A DNA stretch of 48,173 bases from the NCBI RefSeq assembly GCF_009755605.1, contig NZ_WPNZ01000002.1, positions 1 to 48,173 on the forward strand. Reading direction: 5' to 3'. The notes beneath the pieces are model-generated. The model saw only the letters and a list, made by a program, of their open reading frames with translations. It was not told the DNA's origin and did no database searches. The stretch's first letter is position 1. Each line of letters opens with the position of its first letter. Both the position numbers and the translations under genes were made by a program. Positions 9,801-19,476 of this stretch are shown one piece after another. The DNA is from Streptomyces typhae. Its GTDB lineage: Bacteria > Actinomycetota > Actinomycetes > Streptomycetales > Streptomycetaceae.

Positions 9801-10032
9801 CCGCGTCACCGGGGTGAAGGCACCCGTGCTGCTGCGGCTGTCCCGGGGCGGGGGCGTGTTCACCGGCGAGTTGTCCGCCGACGGGGGCACGACGTGGCGG
9901 GCGGTCGCCACCGTGCCCGTCGCGGGGGTCGCGGCTTCCCAGGACGTGGGGATGTTCATGACCGCCACGCATGGTGGGGCCGGGGGGCGGGGGACCGTGG
10001 AGTTCAGTGGGTGGGGGGTGGTGGGGAGCTGA
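6889..10032 (+). CDS. alpha-N-acetylglucosaminidase, GH89 (NAGLU-like)
   Basis: A 1047-residue exported glycosidase. The twin-arginine signal SRRSVLGTAGAIGLAG with an AXA-like cleavage site (ARAAE) lies near residues 5-38. The N-terminal domain and the TIM-barrel region carry NAGLU-family blocks: RFALNDTNDGYTAPYADWPYWE, GCNEVFVIAGMEGVYHRVL, FKMDLLHEGG and GWQENPLPELLDAIDR. LPEATDRDPAAFELFSELAW aligns with the human NAGLU segment carrying a catalytic Glu. The last ~330 residues look like two beta domains: an NEW3-like domain and a concanavalin-like domain (WARAGIIARNS, FLNLAVTPANG). It would release terminal alpha-GlcNAc from glycans outside the cell. Confidence 0.88.
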   Translation: MSGPSRRSVLGTAGAIGLAGAGGLGAAVGIHTPARAAEGPARGPALDTDSARSVLIRQLPHHADQFRLRLVPADGGRDHFRVSGAKGRIEVSGTTPAVLLTGVHWYLKYVCGAHIAWNGSQLDLPAHLPAPARPLRRSTALPHRFALNDTNDGYTAPYADWPYWERMIDVLALHGCNEVFVIAGMEGVYHRVLKDFHYTDAESRAWLPAPSHQPWWLLQNLSGYGGPLSPEIIDRRVDLGRKIVTRLRELGMAPVLPGYYGHVPDGFVARNGGDARVVPQGTWHGFRRPDWLDPRTDAFAQVAAAFYRHQGDVFGTAHHFKMDLLHEGGTAGDVPVPAAAKGVEAALQKAHPGATWVILGWQENPLPELLDAIDRRKMLIVDGVSDRYRSVTDREKDWGGTPYAFGTIPNFGGRTTIGARTHLWQEKFFAWRDKENSALAGTAYLPEATDRDPAAFELFSELAWRDDEVDRAAWFAGYADFRYGRRDRHARAAWSALHDTAYQHRAVERSDPHDSLFAARPDLAANRAAEYAPRALTYDPGRFDAAFAGLLGVADGLRRSAAYRYDLVDVARQALAHRSRQLLPQLKTAYDRKDQAAFRALSTLWLRLLRLCDDVTGTHPAFLLGPWIEDARRLATSDTERVEFERTAKVLITVWGDRPTSDPGNLHDYGNREWHGLTADFYFVRWQKWLDELADALAAGRTPVPVDWFGAVEEPWTRERKDYPLRPVADAYRTASRVHDVLARAPYQGSLEVTAEPPSFPPGGHARVAALFRNVNGLRATGRVDFTLTGLDAEPEGPTSLPRVPAGGTGSAAWRVDAPATPLDRPLRPLPFTLTARYGPQGEPRVDAVHEGTLFVAGPLSAGWLTYTDNDAVFGELDGRYAIDGSGADLWRGTTEFGSLYRPGALRDGVSVTVRVDSQATTGPWARAGIIARNSLAAPGSPGFLNLAVTPANGVVLSYDTTGDGTLDTYRRVTGVKAPVLLRLSRGGGVFTGELSADGGTTWRAVATVPVAGVAASQDVGMFMTATHGGAGGRGTVEFSGWGVVGS

Positions 10033-10049
10033 GGCCGGGTGGCCTCAGC
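10028..10049. terminator. perfect hairpin at convergent gene ends
   Basis: GCTGAGGCC (10028-10036), loop GGGT, GGCCTCAGC (10041-10049) form a perfect 9-bp stem that includes the TGA stop of the GH89 gene. It lies 10 bp from the 3' end of the opposing gene, so it is a good candidate for a bidirectional terminator. Confidence 0.7.
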
Positions 10050-10058
10050 GGGGTGCGC

Positions 10059-12020
10059 TCAACGCAGCGTTCGCACCTTGTCGCCGTTCTTCAGGCGGCC
10101 CGTCACCTCGGGGCGGGTGTCCTTGGTGGTGCGGGCGGCGAGGGTGTTGCCGGTGGAGCGGTCGCCGTCGGTGACGGAGACGGAGGTGACGTCCTTGCTG
10201 CCCGCGGCGAGGACGTACCAGGTGCCCGCGGTGGACTTCCACAGGACTCCGGCGAGTACGGACGGCTGCCGCACCCCGCAGGCGGGCCCGCCCTCCGACT
10301 TGGCGGCCACGGCCGCCGTCCGCGCCCCGGGCGCGAGGAACTGGGCGAGGGCCCGCCCGCCGCCACCGCGCCAGGTCTCCGCCCGCGTGCACAGCCACTC
10401 CGCCTCGCCGTTGCCCTCGGGCAGTGCCTGGTGGGAGTAGGACCAGGCGTTCACGGCCCGCACCCCGTGCGAGCGGGCGGCGGCGAGGGAGCAGGCGGTG
10501 CGGGACCAGTCGGCGGGCGTCGCCTCGCGGGGCGCGTCCGGGCGGCCCGCGGTGAGGTGCGCGGGGGTGAGCTCGCCGAGGTCGGTGGCGAGCCGCGCGG
10601 CTCCCTCCTGGTCACGCAGCCGCAGCGTGTTCCAGGAGTCGCACGCGCGGGCGAGGGCGGGGCTGGTGAAGGGGTCGGTGACTCCGTCGGCGGTGCGCCG
10701 CAGGGCCGCCGGGGCCGCGGTGGGCTTCAGCAGGTCCTGCACGGCCGTGTCCCGCACCCAGGGAGCCGTCAGATAGCGCACGTTGCCGTCGGCACGGCCG
10801 ACCACGACGGCCCCGGCGTCGGCGGCTCCCGCGCCGTCGACGCGGGCGAAGTCGAGCGCGGCGCCGCTGGTGCCGTCGAGCGGCTCGGCGTACCGCACGA
10901 CCCGCAGCCCGTCGTACAGGAGCACGACGCGCGCCGCGTCGACGGGACCGGCGAACAGGAGCTGCGCGGGTCCGGGCGGCGCTCCCGACACGGTGCCCGG
11001 CGTCGCGGAGACCCGCACGGTCTTGCCGGGCCGCGCCCACACCGCGAGGGCGCGCTGCAGCAGGCCCTCGTCGTCGACGAGTGCACCGCGCGCGGGCCAC
11101 ACGGCGAAGTCGGTGCGCGCGGACTTCTTCCAGGCGGCGGGGGCGGCCCGGGTCAGCCTGCCGGGGTCGAGCGCGGCCTCGGCCGCGGGGTTCTTCGCGT
11201 ACGGGGGCGCGGCGGCGCCGTCCGGGCCCCAGCCGTCGCCGGGCATGCCGAGCAGCGCCCCGCACACGAGCGCGGCGACGGCGGCGATGCCGAGGGCCTT
11301 CAGGTGCTGGCGCCGCCGCATCAGGTCGGTGGGCCTGGCCTGGAGGGAGCAGGGGTCGAACTCCGGCGATTCGAGGAGCGCGGCCGGGTTCCTGCCGCCG
11401 GGCGGCGCCTCGGCACCGGCGTCGGCGAGCGCGGCGTCGATCTCCTCGGCGTGCTCGCCGTCGGTGTCGACACCGACGGCCGCCAGGATCCGCCGCGCCT
11501 CGTCGTCGGTGAGGCGTTCCAGGCCGCGCAGTACGCAGGCGGCGCGCGCGGGCCCGGAGAGGGCGGAGAGCCTTTGATCGAGGGCGAGTTCGTCGGCGCC
11601 GCCGGAGTGCGGGAACAGCCGCAGCCCCCACACCTGCGGCAGCAGCGGCGGCAGCTGGGCCCGCCGCGGCCGGGCCCGGCGCAGCAGCGGCAGGCCCGCG
11701 TCGAGGGCGGCGCGCAGCACCTGGCTGCGTACGTAGGCGTAGCCGGGGTCGGCGCCGCGGCCCGCGGGCCTGCGCTGGTCCGGCACGGTCGGGGCGGTGG
11801 TGCGGCTGCGCGGAAGCGCGCGCTGGACCAGGGCGTGCGCGGTCAGGACGCGGCGGTTGCGGCCGAGGCCCGGGGGCAGCACCAGATAGGCCAGGCGGAC
11901 CAGGCGCGGGTAGTGCTCGACGAGGGCGGCCTCGACCTGCTCCACGTCGACGACGGTGGCGGACCCGGTCGGCGCGGAGCCGTTCGAGGCGGCGGCTTTC
12001 GTGGACTGCGATGACGACAC
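10059..12020 (-). CDS. membrane protein with sigma-factor-like N-terminus
   Basis: A 653-residue protein. Residues about 25-200 resemble a degenerate sigma-70/ECF-type helical region (VEAALVEHYPRLVRLAYLVLP, then LSGPARAACVLRGLERLTDDEARRIL as a region-4-like segment). One hydrophobic helix follows at about 243-262 (HLKALGIAAVAALVCGALLG). The remaining ~390 residues are predicted outside the membrane, with Trp-rich and Cys-containing segments (ACDSWNTLRLRD, EWLCTRAETWRGGG). The arrangement suggests a membrane-tethered signalling protein, but DNA or RNA polymerase binding is not shown. Not recognised as a characterised protein. Confidence 0.75.
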   Translation of the reverse strand: MSSSQSTKAAASNGSAPTGSATVVDVEQVEAALVEHYPRLVRLAYLVLPPGLGRNRRVLTAHALVQRALPRSRTTAPTVPDQRRPAGRGADPGYAYVRSQVLRAALDAGLPLLRRARPRRAQLPPLLPQVWGLRLFPHSGGADELALDQRLSALSGPARAACVLRGLERLTDDEARRILAAVGVDTDGEHAEEIDAALADAGAEAPPGGRNPAALLESPEFDPCSLQARPTDLMRRRQHLKALGIAAVAALVCGALLGMPGDGWGPDGAAAPPYAKNPAAEAALDPGRLTRAAPAAWKKSARTDFAVWPARGALVDDEGLLQRALAVWARPGKTVRVSATPGTVSGAPPGPAQLLFAGPVDAARVVLLYDGLRVVRYAEPLDGTSGAALDFARVDGAGAADAGAVVVGRADGNVRYLTAPWVRDTAVQDLLKPTAAPAALRRTADGVTDPFTSPALARACDSWNTLRLRDQEGAARLATDLGELTPAHLTAGRPDAPREATPADWSRTACSLAAARSHGVRAVNAWSYSHQALPEGNGEAEWLCTRAETWRGGGGRALAQFLAPGARTAAVAAKSEGGPACGVRQPSVLAGVLWKSTAGTWYVLAAGSKDVTSVSVTDGDRSTGNTLAARTTKDTRPEVTGRLKNGDKVRTLR

Positions 12021-12097
12021 GTGCAGCAGAACGAGCGAATCGGCCCCGGGTCACCTGGCGCCGGTGGGGCGCGAGGGGACCGCCGGGGGCACCGGGG

Positions 12098-12613
12098 TCA
12101 CTCCGGCTCGACGAGGAGGCGCGCGTAGTTCGCCATCGAGCGCTGGTAGCGCGGCAGATGAGGGGCGAGGGCGCCGACGGCCAAGGACACGGCCTCACGG
12201 CCGCGGCCCGCGTCGACCAGGCACAGCGCGAGGACGGCACGCACCGCATCGTCCAACTCGTCGTGCTCGGCCTCCAGTTCCGGGGTGAGCAGGGCGATGG
12301 CCTCGTCCAGGCGGCCGGTGTTCCGCAGGGAGCTGGCGAGTTGGATGGCGGTGCGGCGGCGCCGGTAGCCTTCGAGTCCGGCCGCCAGGGCCTCCTTGTA
12401 CAGCGGGACCGCCTTGTCGGAGCGGCCTGTGGAGTCGTAGGCGCAGGCCCGTTCGAACGGGGCGACGGCGCTGCCCGGCGGCAGTTCGTCCGCCAGCTTC
12501 CCTATGCGCTCCCGGAACTCCTCGGCCCGTTCGTCCCCGTACGCGTCGATGTCCGCCCAGGCAGCGGCCACGCGCCGCTCCCACTCTTCGGTTGTCCTGT
12601 TCTGTTCGCTCAT
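12098..12613 (-). CDS. tetratricopeptide repeat protein (TPR_5 type)
   Basis: A 171-residue all-helical soluble protein with three or four TPR-like hairpins, for example AVAPFERACAYDSTGRSDKA, YRRRRTAIQLASSLRNTGRL and DDAVRAVLALCLVDAGRGRE. Proteins of this type are common single-gene neighbours in actinomycetes and act as protein-interaction scaffolds; no partner is evident. The ATG at 12613 is used; a GTG two codons upstream (12619) is an alternative, and neither has a strong ribosome-binding site. The gene lies 77 bp downstream of the sigma-like membrane gene on the same strand. Confidence 0.8.
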   Translation of the reverse strand: MSEQNRTTEEWERRVAAAWADIDAYGDERAEEFRERIGKLADELPPGSAVAPFERACAYDSTGRSDKAVPLYKEALAAGLEGYRRRRTAIQLASSLRNTGRLDEAIALLTPELEAEHDELDDAVRAVLALCLVDAGRGREAVSLAVGALAPHLPRYQRSMANYARLLVEPE

Positions 12614-12733
12614 CCGCACACTCTGGCACGGGGCCCCGGCGGTCGGCCCGGGAATTCCGCCGGTACGGGAGGCGGGCGGGGCGTGGGAGCAAAAAGCTGC
12701 CGCACACACCTGTACCCACGCCTTACCCATCAG

Positions 12734-12739
12734 TACATT
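12734..12739 (+). promoter_or_regulatory. -10-like TACATT, likely leaderless start
   Basis: TACATT ends 6 nt before the ATG at 12746, and no ribosome-binding site is visible. A transcript starting at the usual distance would begin at or next to the start codon. Confidence 0.4.
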
Positions 12740-12745
12740 GACGCC

Positions 12746-13660
12746 ATGTCTAATACGAAGGCCCGGCTCCCGCAGCCCGCAGCCTCCGAGCACGTCGCGC
12801 TCAAGGCACGCAACGTCTCCTTCTCCTGGGAGAGCACCCCGCTCCACTGGCTTCCGGGGGACCCCTTCGCGACGCACACCATCAACGTGCTGCACCTGCT
12901 GCTGCCCGCGGGCGAGCGCTGGTTCGTGCACGTGTACAAGCAGGTGCTGCCGCTCATCCGGGACGAGCGGCTGCGCGAGGACGTCATCGGGTTCATCGGC
13001 CAGGAGGCCATGCACTCCCAGGCCCACGACGAGGTCCTGCCGCACCTGCGCGAACAGGGCCTCGACCCCACCCCGTACACCGCCCAGGTCGACTGGCTCT
13101 TCGAGAAGCTGCTCGGGGACCGCACACTGCCGCCGGGCCGCCCCCGGCAGTGGTGGCTGATGGAGCGGGTCGCGCTGATCGCGGCGATCGAGCACTACAC
13201 GGCGTTCCTCGGCGACTGGGTGCTCAACGCCGAGGAACTGGACCGGCGGGGCGCCGACCCGACGATGCTGGACCTGCTGCGCTGGCACGGCGCCGAGGAG
13301 GTCGAGCACCGCTCCGTCGCCTTCGACCTGTTCCTGCACGTCGACGGCGGGTACCGGCGGCGCGTGCGCACCTGGGCCATCGCCTTCACCGCGCTGGTGT
13401 TCCTGTGGCAGCGCGGCGCCCGCTTCTTCATGGAGAACGACCCGACGCTGACCGACGGCAGGGCGCGCCTCAGGGACTTCCACCGCGCCGGGCGCGCGGG
13501 CACCCTGCCCACCACCGGCGCCATGCTCCGCTCCATACCGCGCTATCTCTCCCGCGACTACCACCCCTCGCGGGAGTGCAGCACCGAGCAGGCGGTGGCC
13601 TACCTCGCCTCCTCCCCCGCCGCCACCGCCGCCGAGACCCGCGCGAACGGAGCGCTCTGA
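12746..13660 (+). CDS. ferritin-like di-iron protein (PF10118-type 'metal-dependent hydrolase')
   Basis: A 304-residue helical protein of the family annotated as predicted metal-dependent hydrolase. The putative metal ligands form a ferritin-like di-iron pattern: Glu57 (GERWF), Glu87-x-x-His90 (QEAMH), Glu149 (AAIEHYTA) and Glu185-x-x-His188 (EEVEH). A longer hydrophobic stretch near residues 210-226 may touch the membrane. The next gene, one base away, encodes a flavin/2Fe-2S reductase. This fits an oxygen-activating di-iron enzyme (desaturase or oxygenase) better than a hydrolase. The substrate is unknown; a lipid is plausible. Confidence 0.85.
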   Translation: MSNTKARLPQPAASEHVALKARNVSFSWESTPLHWLPGDPFATHTINVLHLLLPAGERWFVHVYKQVLPLIRDERLREDVIGFIGQEAMHSQAHDEVLPHLREQGLDPTPYTAQVDWLFEKLLGDRTLPPGRPRQWWLMERVALIAAIEHYTAFLGDWVLNAEELDRRGADPTMLDLLRWHGAEEVEHRSVAFDLFLHVDGGYRRRVRTWAIAFTALVFLWQRGARFFMENDPTLTDGRARLRDFHRAGRAGTLPTTGAMLRSIPRYLSRDYHPSRECSTEQAVAYLASSPAATAAETRANGAL

Positions 13661-13661
13661 C

Positions 13662-14789
13662 ATGCCGCTGCCCCGCCCGCTCGGCTCCCGTGCCGCACGC
13701 GCCGCCCTGGTGGTCGCCGGTACCGCCCTGCTCACCCGCCGCGCCCTGCGCCGCCGCATCGGGGCGTCCCCGCTGTGGCCGCTGCCCGCCCTGGAGGAAC
13801 CCGTCTCCGGGCAGCCGCGCACCCGGGCCCTCCGGCTGCTCGTGACCCGGCACGAACGCGTCGCCGACGGCGTCGTCCAACTGCGCCTGGAGGGGGACCC
13901 CTCGGTGCCGCTTCCGGCCTGGGAGCCGGGCGCGCACCTCGACCTCGTGCTGCCCTCCGGGCTCGTACGGCAGTACTCGCTCTGCGGCGACCCCGGGGAC
14001 TCGTCCTCGTACACCGTCGCGACCCGGCTCGTCGGCCCCGGGGAAGGCGGCCGCGGCGGCTCCCGCGAGGTGCACGAGGCGCTGGCCGAGGGCGTGGAGA
14101 TCGAGGTGCGCGGACCCCGCAACCGGTTCCCGCTGATCGGCGGCGCGGCCTCGTACACCTTCGTCGCGGGCGGCATCGGGATCACTCCCGTCCTCGCCAT
14201 GGTGCGGGCCGTGGACGCGGCGGGCGCGGACTGGCGGCTGCTGTACTGCGGGCGGTCCCGGGCCGCCATGCCCTTCCTGGAGGACGTGGAGAAGCTCGGC
14301 GGGGCTGCGGGGCGGGTGCGGGTCGTCGCCGAGGACGAGAGCGGGCGGCCCGACGTCGCCGCCTTCCTCGGCGCGGGCGAGGAAGCGGGCGAGGAAGCGG
14401 CGGCGCCCGCGGGTGCCGTGTACGTGTGCGGGCCCGAAGGCCTCATGGACGCCGTCGCGGGCGCCCTGCCCGCGGGCTGCTCCCTGCACCTGGAGCGGTT
14501 CGCGCCCGCCGCGTCCGCGGGCGGGGACAGCGCCTTCGAGGTCGAACTGCGGCGCTCCGGACGCACGGTGGCCGTCGACGCGGGCACCACGGTGCTCGCA
14601 GCCGTCCGCGCCGAACTGCCCGGCCTCGCGTACTCCTGCGAGCAGGGGTTCTGCGGAACCTGCCAACACCGCGTCCTGGAGGGTGAGATCGATCACCGCG
14701 ACGAGTTGCTGACCGACGGCGAGCGGGCGGACTCCATGCTGATCTGCGTGTCCCGGTCCCTGGGACCCCGCCTGGTGCTCGACCTGTAG
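13662..14789 (+). CDS. flavin/2Fe-2S oxidoreductase (phthalate dioxygenase reductase type)
   Basis: A 375-residue electron-transfer protein. A possible N-terminal hydrophobic stretch (about 8-25) is followed by a flavin-binding barrel (PGAHLDLVLPSGLVRQYSLC, about 85-110), an NAD(P)-binding domain (FVAGGIGITPVLAMVRAVDA, VYVCGPEGLMDA) and a C-terminal plant-type [2Fe-2S] ferredoxin domain. The latter shows Cys-X4-Cys-X2-Cys in SCEQGFCGTCQ and a fourth Cys in MLICVSRS. It would carry electrons from NAD(P)H to an iron partner. The start lies 1 bp after the stop of the di-iron protein gene, so the two are almost certainly co-translated partners. Confidence 0.92.
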   Translation: MPLPRPLGSRAARAALVVAGTALLTRRALRRRIGASPLWPLPALEEPVSGQPRTRALRLLVTRHERVADGVVQLRLEGDPSVPLPAWEPGAHLDLVLPSGLVRQYSLCGDPGDSSSYTVATRLVGPGEGGRGGSREVHEALAEGVEIEVRGPRNRFPLIGGAASYTFVAGGIGITPVLAMVRAVDAAGADWRLLYCGRSRAAMPFLEDVEKLGGAAGRVRVVAEDESGRPDVAAFLGAGEEAGEEAAAPAGAVYVCGPEGLMDAVAGALPAGCSLHLERFAPAASAGGDSAFEVELRRSGRTVAVDAGTTVLAAVRAELPGLAYSCEQGFCGTCQHRVLEGEIDHRDELLTDGERADSMLICVSRSLGPRLVLDL

Positions 14790-14860
14790 CGGCGCACGGC
14801 CCCGAACGCGTACGCGAACGGGCGGAGCGGGGGCGTCCGTTCGCGGCCTGATCGGATCGG

Positions 14861-14866
14861 TAGAGT
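14861..14866 (+). promoter_or_regulatory. -10-like TAGAGT, likely leaderless start
   Basis: TAGAGT ends 6 nt before the ATG at 14873 and there is no ribosome-binding site between them, so the TetR gene may have its own leaderless transcript. Confidence 0.4.
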
Positions 14867-14872
14867 GTTCGC

Positions 14873-15589
14873 ATGACTACCGGGGTGCGCCGCAGGATGG
14901 GTGTCGAGGAGCGGCGGCAGCAGCTGATCGGGGTCGCGCTCGAGCTGTTCAGCAACCGCTCGCCCGACGACGTCTCCATCGACGAGATAGCGGCCGCCGC
15001 GGGCATATCGCGCCCGCTGGTGTACCACTACTTCCCCGGCAAACTCAGCCTGTACGAAGCCGCGCTCCAGCGCGCCGCCGACGATCTCGCCGAGCGTTTC
15101 ATGGAGCCGCACGAGGGCCCGCTCGGCGCCCGGCTGCTGCGCGTCACCGGCCGTTTCCTCGGCTTCGTCGACGAGCACGGGCCCGGATTCTCGGCGCTGA
15201 TGCGGGGCGGCCCCGCGGTGGGCCCCTCCTCGTCGCCGACCACGAACGCCCTCATCGACTCCGTCCGGCAGGCCGCGTACGAGCAGATCCTCGCGCACCT
15301 GGGCGTCACGGACCCGCCGGCCCGGCTCGACCTGGTCGTCCGCTCGTGGGTCTCGCTCGCCGAGTCGACGGCGCTGATCTGGCTGGACGGCCGCCGCATC
15401 CCGCGCGCCGAGCTGGAACGGCAACTCGTCCACGACTTCGCCGCGCTGGCCGCGGTGAGCGCGGCGTACGACGACGAGATGGCCGGGCTGCTCGGCACCG
15501 TCCTCGCGGACGAGCCCGCCGACGGCCCGTTCGCGGACCTCCTGGCCCGCCTCGCCGCCCTCGCGCCCCGGGCCGCGCTGCCTTCCTAG
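14873..15589 (+). CDS. TetR-family transcriptional regulator
   Basis: A 238-residue regulator. The N-terminal helix-turn-helix covers about residues 15-60 (RRQQLIGVALELFSNRS, DEIAAAAGISRPLVYHYFPGK), followed by a helical ligand-binding domain in which RFLGFVDEHGPGFSALMRGG resembles Streptomyces lipid- or acyl-responsive TetR proteins. It lies 83 bp after the reductase gene on the same strand. It may regulate the di-iron/reductase operon, but no operator palindrome was identified. Confidence 0.88.
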   Translation: MTTGVRRRMGVEERRQQLIGVALELFSNRSPDDVSIDEIAAAAGISRPLVYHYFPGKLSLYEAALQRAADDLAERFMEPHEGPLGARLLRVTGRFLGFVDEHGPGFSALMRGGPAVGPSSSPTTNALIDSVRQAAYEQILAHLGVTDPPARLDLVVRSWVSLAESTALIWLDGRRIPRAELERQLVHDFAALAAVSAAYDDEMAGLLGTVLADEPADGPFADLLARLAALAPRAALPS

Positions 15590-15641
15590 ATCCTGTCGAT
15601 GCCGCTCGTCAGCCGCCCGTCTGCCACCCGTCTGCCGCCCG

Positions 15642-17417
15642 TCAGCCGTCCGCGGGCCGCTCCGCCAAGCGCAGCGCCAGTAAGGCGATGTCGTCGTCCC
15701 GTTCGCGGCCGAAGCACTCCAGGAGGGTGTCGCACAGGGCGCTCACCCCGGGTGGTGTCGCGGCTGCCGCGAGACGCAGTTGTTCCATCGACACGGCGAG
15801 GTCGACGCCGCGCGTCTCGATCAGCCCGTCGGTGACCATCAGGAGGCGGTCCCCGGCGGTGAGGCGGGTCTCGACGGGCGGCGGCCGGTCGAGGCCGAGG
15901 CCGAGCAGCGGGCCGCTCGCCCTGACGTAGGCGGCCGTGCCCCGGTCGCCGACGACCAGCGGCGGGATGTGGCCCGCGTTGGCGATGCGGACCCGGGCCG
16001 AGGGCAGTTCGACGTGGGCCAGGCACAGGGTGGCCGTGACGTCGGGGTGGTAGCGCTGGAGCATGCGGTCGAGGCGGGTGGCGAGACGGCCGGGATCGGC
16101 GTCCTCCACGCAGTACGCCCGCAGGGCGTGCCGCAGCTCCACCATCACCGTGGCCGCGTCCAGCGAGTGGCCCGCGACGTCCCCGATGCCGGTGAGCACG
16201 CCGGTGGGCGTGGGCAGCGCGGCGTAGAAGTCACCGCCGATCTTCGCCTGCCGGGACGCCGGTTCGTAGCGCACGACGACCTCCGTGCCCGGCAGGTCCG
16301 GCAGTTCGCTCGGCAGGAAGCTGTGCTGGAGGGTCAGCGCGACATGGCGCTCCTTCTCGTACATGAGGAGCCGCTCCGCGACCCGGGCGGTGGCGTGCGC
16401 CAGGCGGCCGAGGTCGGCGGCGCGGTCCTCCGCGTGCCCGGCGGTGGCCAGGCAGACCGGCGCGTGGTCCTCGCGGGTGCGGGCGAGCGCGAGCAGCACC
16501 CCGTCGCCGGGTCCCGGCAGGTCCAGGACGCCGTCCGACGCGTCGTCCACCGCTCCGTCCGGCGCGCCGTTCACCGGGTCCGGCCAGGCGGCCGCCGGTT
16601 CGGCGCCGCCGAGCACTCCGTACGCGTCGGCCCCGCGCGTCGGCGTGCCCAGGAAGCCCGCGGGCCACAGCGACCACGGCACCGTCGTGGTGTGCACTCC
16701 GATCCGCCCGGCCATCAGGCGCCCGATCAGCCCCGCCGCGCTCTCGCGGGCGTCGGGCCCCGGGTGCGCGGCGGGGGCCCGGCGGTGGGAGCGGCCCCAG
16801 TGGATGTCACCGTCCTCACCGAGGACGAACGCCACGGCGGGGGCGCCGCCGAGGGCCGCCGCGTCGGCGGCGGCGACGTCGACGAGCTCGCGCACACACC
16901 CCGCGGACTGGACGTCGAGGACGGCCTCCGCGAGTCGGCTCAGGCGCCCGGCCCGGGTCTGCACGTCGCTGCGGTGCCGGGCGCCGCGCGCGGCGGCCCT
17001 GACCACGGCCGCGATCTCCTCCGGCTCCGCGGGCACCGTCAGATACGCCTCACCGCCCGCGTCGAGCCCGCGGCAGCGGTCCACGGAGTCGTGCGCGGCG
17101 GCGGAGAAGTGCACGACGGGCAGGGCCGCGGTCGACGGGGTCTGCTTGAGGCGGCGGCACAGGTCGTAGCCGCTCATGTCGGGCAGGCCGACGTCGACGA
17201 GGGCGACGTCGGGGAGCCGGCCCTCGCGCAGCCGTGCCTCGATCTCGCCCAGTGCCTCGCCCGCGCTGGCGGCGAGCACCACGCGGTGGCCGGCGCGGCG
17301 CAGCACCGCACCCAGCGCGTACCTGCTCGCGGGCACGTCGTCGACGACCAGGACCGTGGTGACACCGGGCCCGGCCGTGACGGCACCGCCCTCGGCCTCT
17401 TTGCTCTTGGCGCTCAC
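15642..17417 (-). CDS. receiver-PP2C (SpoIIE/RsbU-type) phosphatase
   Basis: A 591-residue signalling protein. A receiver domain occupies about residues 15-140 (TTVLVVDDVPASRYALG, phospho-acceptor region VALVDVGLPDMSGYD). A GAF-like middle section and a short coiled-coil linker (EKERHVALTLQHSFLPSELP) precede the PP2C-type phosphatase domain, with KIGGDFYA, GIGDVAGHSLDAATVM and GRERDDDIALLAL holding the metal-binding acidic residues. Such proteins dephosphorylate anti-sigma-factor antagonists. The GTG at 17417 is preferred because GGGGGATG precedes it; an in-frame GTG at 17474 lacks a ribosome-binding site. No anti-sigma partner is adjacent. Confidence 0.88.
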   Translation of the reverse strand: MSAKSKEAEGGAVTAGPGVTTVLVVDDVPASRYALGAVLRRAGHRVVLAASAGEALGEIEARLREGRLPDVALVDVGLPDMSGYDLCRRLKQTPSTAALPVVHFSAAAHDSVDRCRGLDAGGEAYLTVPAEPEEIAAVVRAAARGARHRSDVQTRAGRLSRLAEAVLDVQSAGCVRELVDVAAADAAALGGAPAVAFVLGEDGDIHWGRSHRRAPAAHPGPDARESAAGLIGRLMAGRIGVHTTTVPWSLWPAGFLGTPTRGADAYGVLGGAEPAAAWPDPVNGAPDGAVDDASDGVLDLPGPGDGVLLALARTREDHAPVCLATAGHAEDRAADLGRLAHATARVAERLLMYEKERHVALTLQHSFLPSELPDLPGTEVVVRYEPASRQAKIGGDFYAALPTPTGVLTGIGDVAGHSLDAATVMVELRHALRAYCVEDADPGRLATRLDRMLQRYHPDVTATLCLAHVELPSARVRIANAGHIPPLVVGDRGTAAYVRASGPLLGLGLDRPPPVETRLTAGDRLLMVTDGLIETRGVDLAVSMEQLRLAAAATPPGVSALCDTLLECFGRERDDDIALLALRLAERPADG

Positions 17418-17620
17418 GCGGACATCCCCCAGGAGCTGCGGAACGAACGGGCCCCCACGGGCCCGCACGTCCACGCTAGCGCCCTAACACAGCCCCGGGG
17501 AGCCGACCGCACCCCGACGACCTGGAACGGTGGAGATCACCCGACCTCCGACGGACGCGTGCCCCCTGCCGCTAAGATCCCCCTCCCCCGGCGCACGGGG
17601 CCGCCCGGTCCGTGACCTTC

Positions 17621-17668
17621 GTGTCGCGCGGGGCGTTCACTCCAGTGCCCGGCTCCCCGGCGCGACAC
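17621..17668 (+). promoter_or_regulatory. hairpin in the leader of the GH13 gene
   Basis: GTGTCGCGC (17621-17629) pairs perfectly with GCGCGACAC (17660-17668), and the adjoining GGGG/CCCC extends the stem across a bulged base. It lies 42 bp before the chosen start. It could be an operator-like inverted repeat or an mRNA structure; sequence alone does not decide. Confidence 0.4.
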
Positions 17669-17710
17669 CATGGGGAACGGCAGCGGATCCCCGTACCGGC
17701 AAGGGACTTC

Positions 17711-19465
<1,755 letters not shown>

Positions 19466-19476
19466 GGGACGACCGG

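Noticed and set aside
8157..12014. Very long plus-strand open frame opposite or out of frame with the GH89 and sigma-like genes
   Set aside because: Its translation is Arg/Pro/Gly-rich with no domains; it is a GC-driven shadow of the GH89 gene and of the minus-strand gene.
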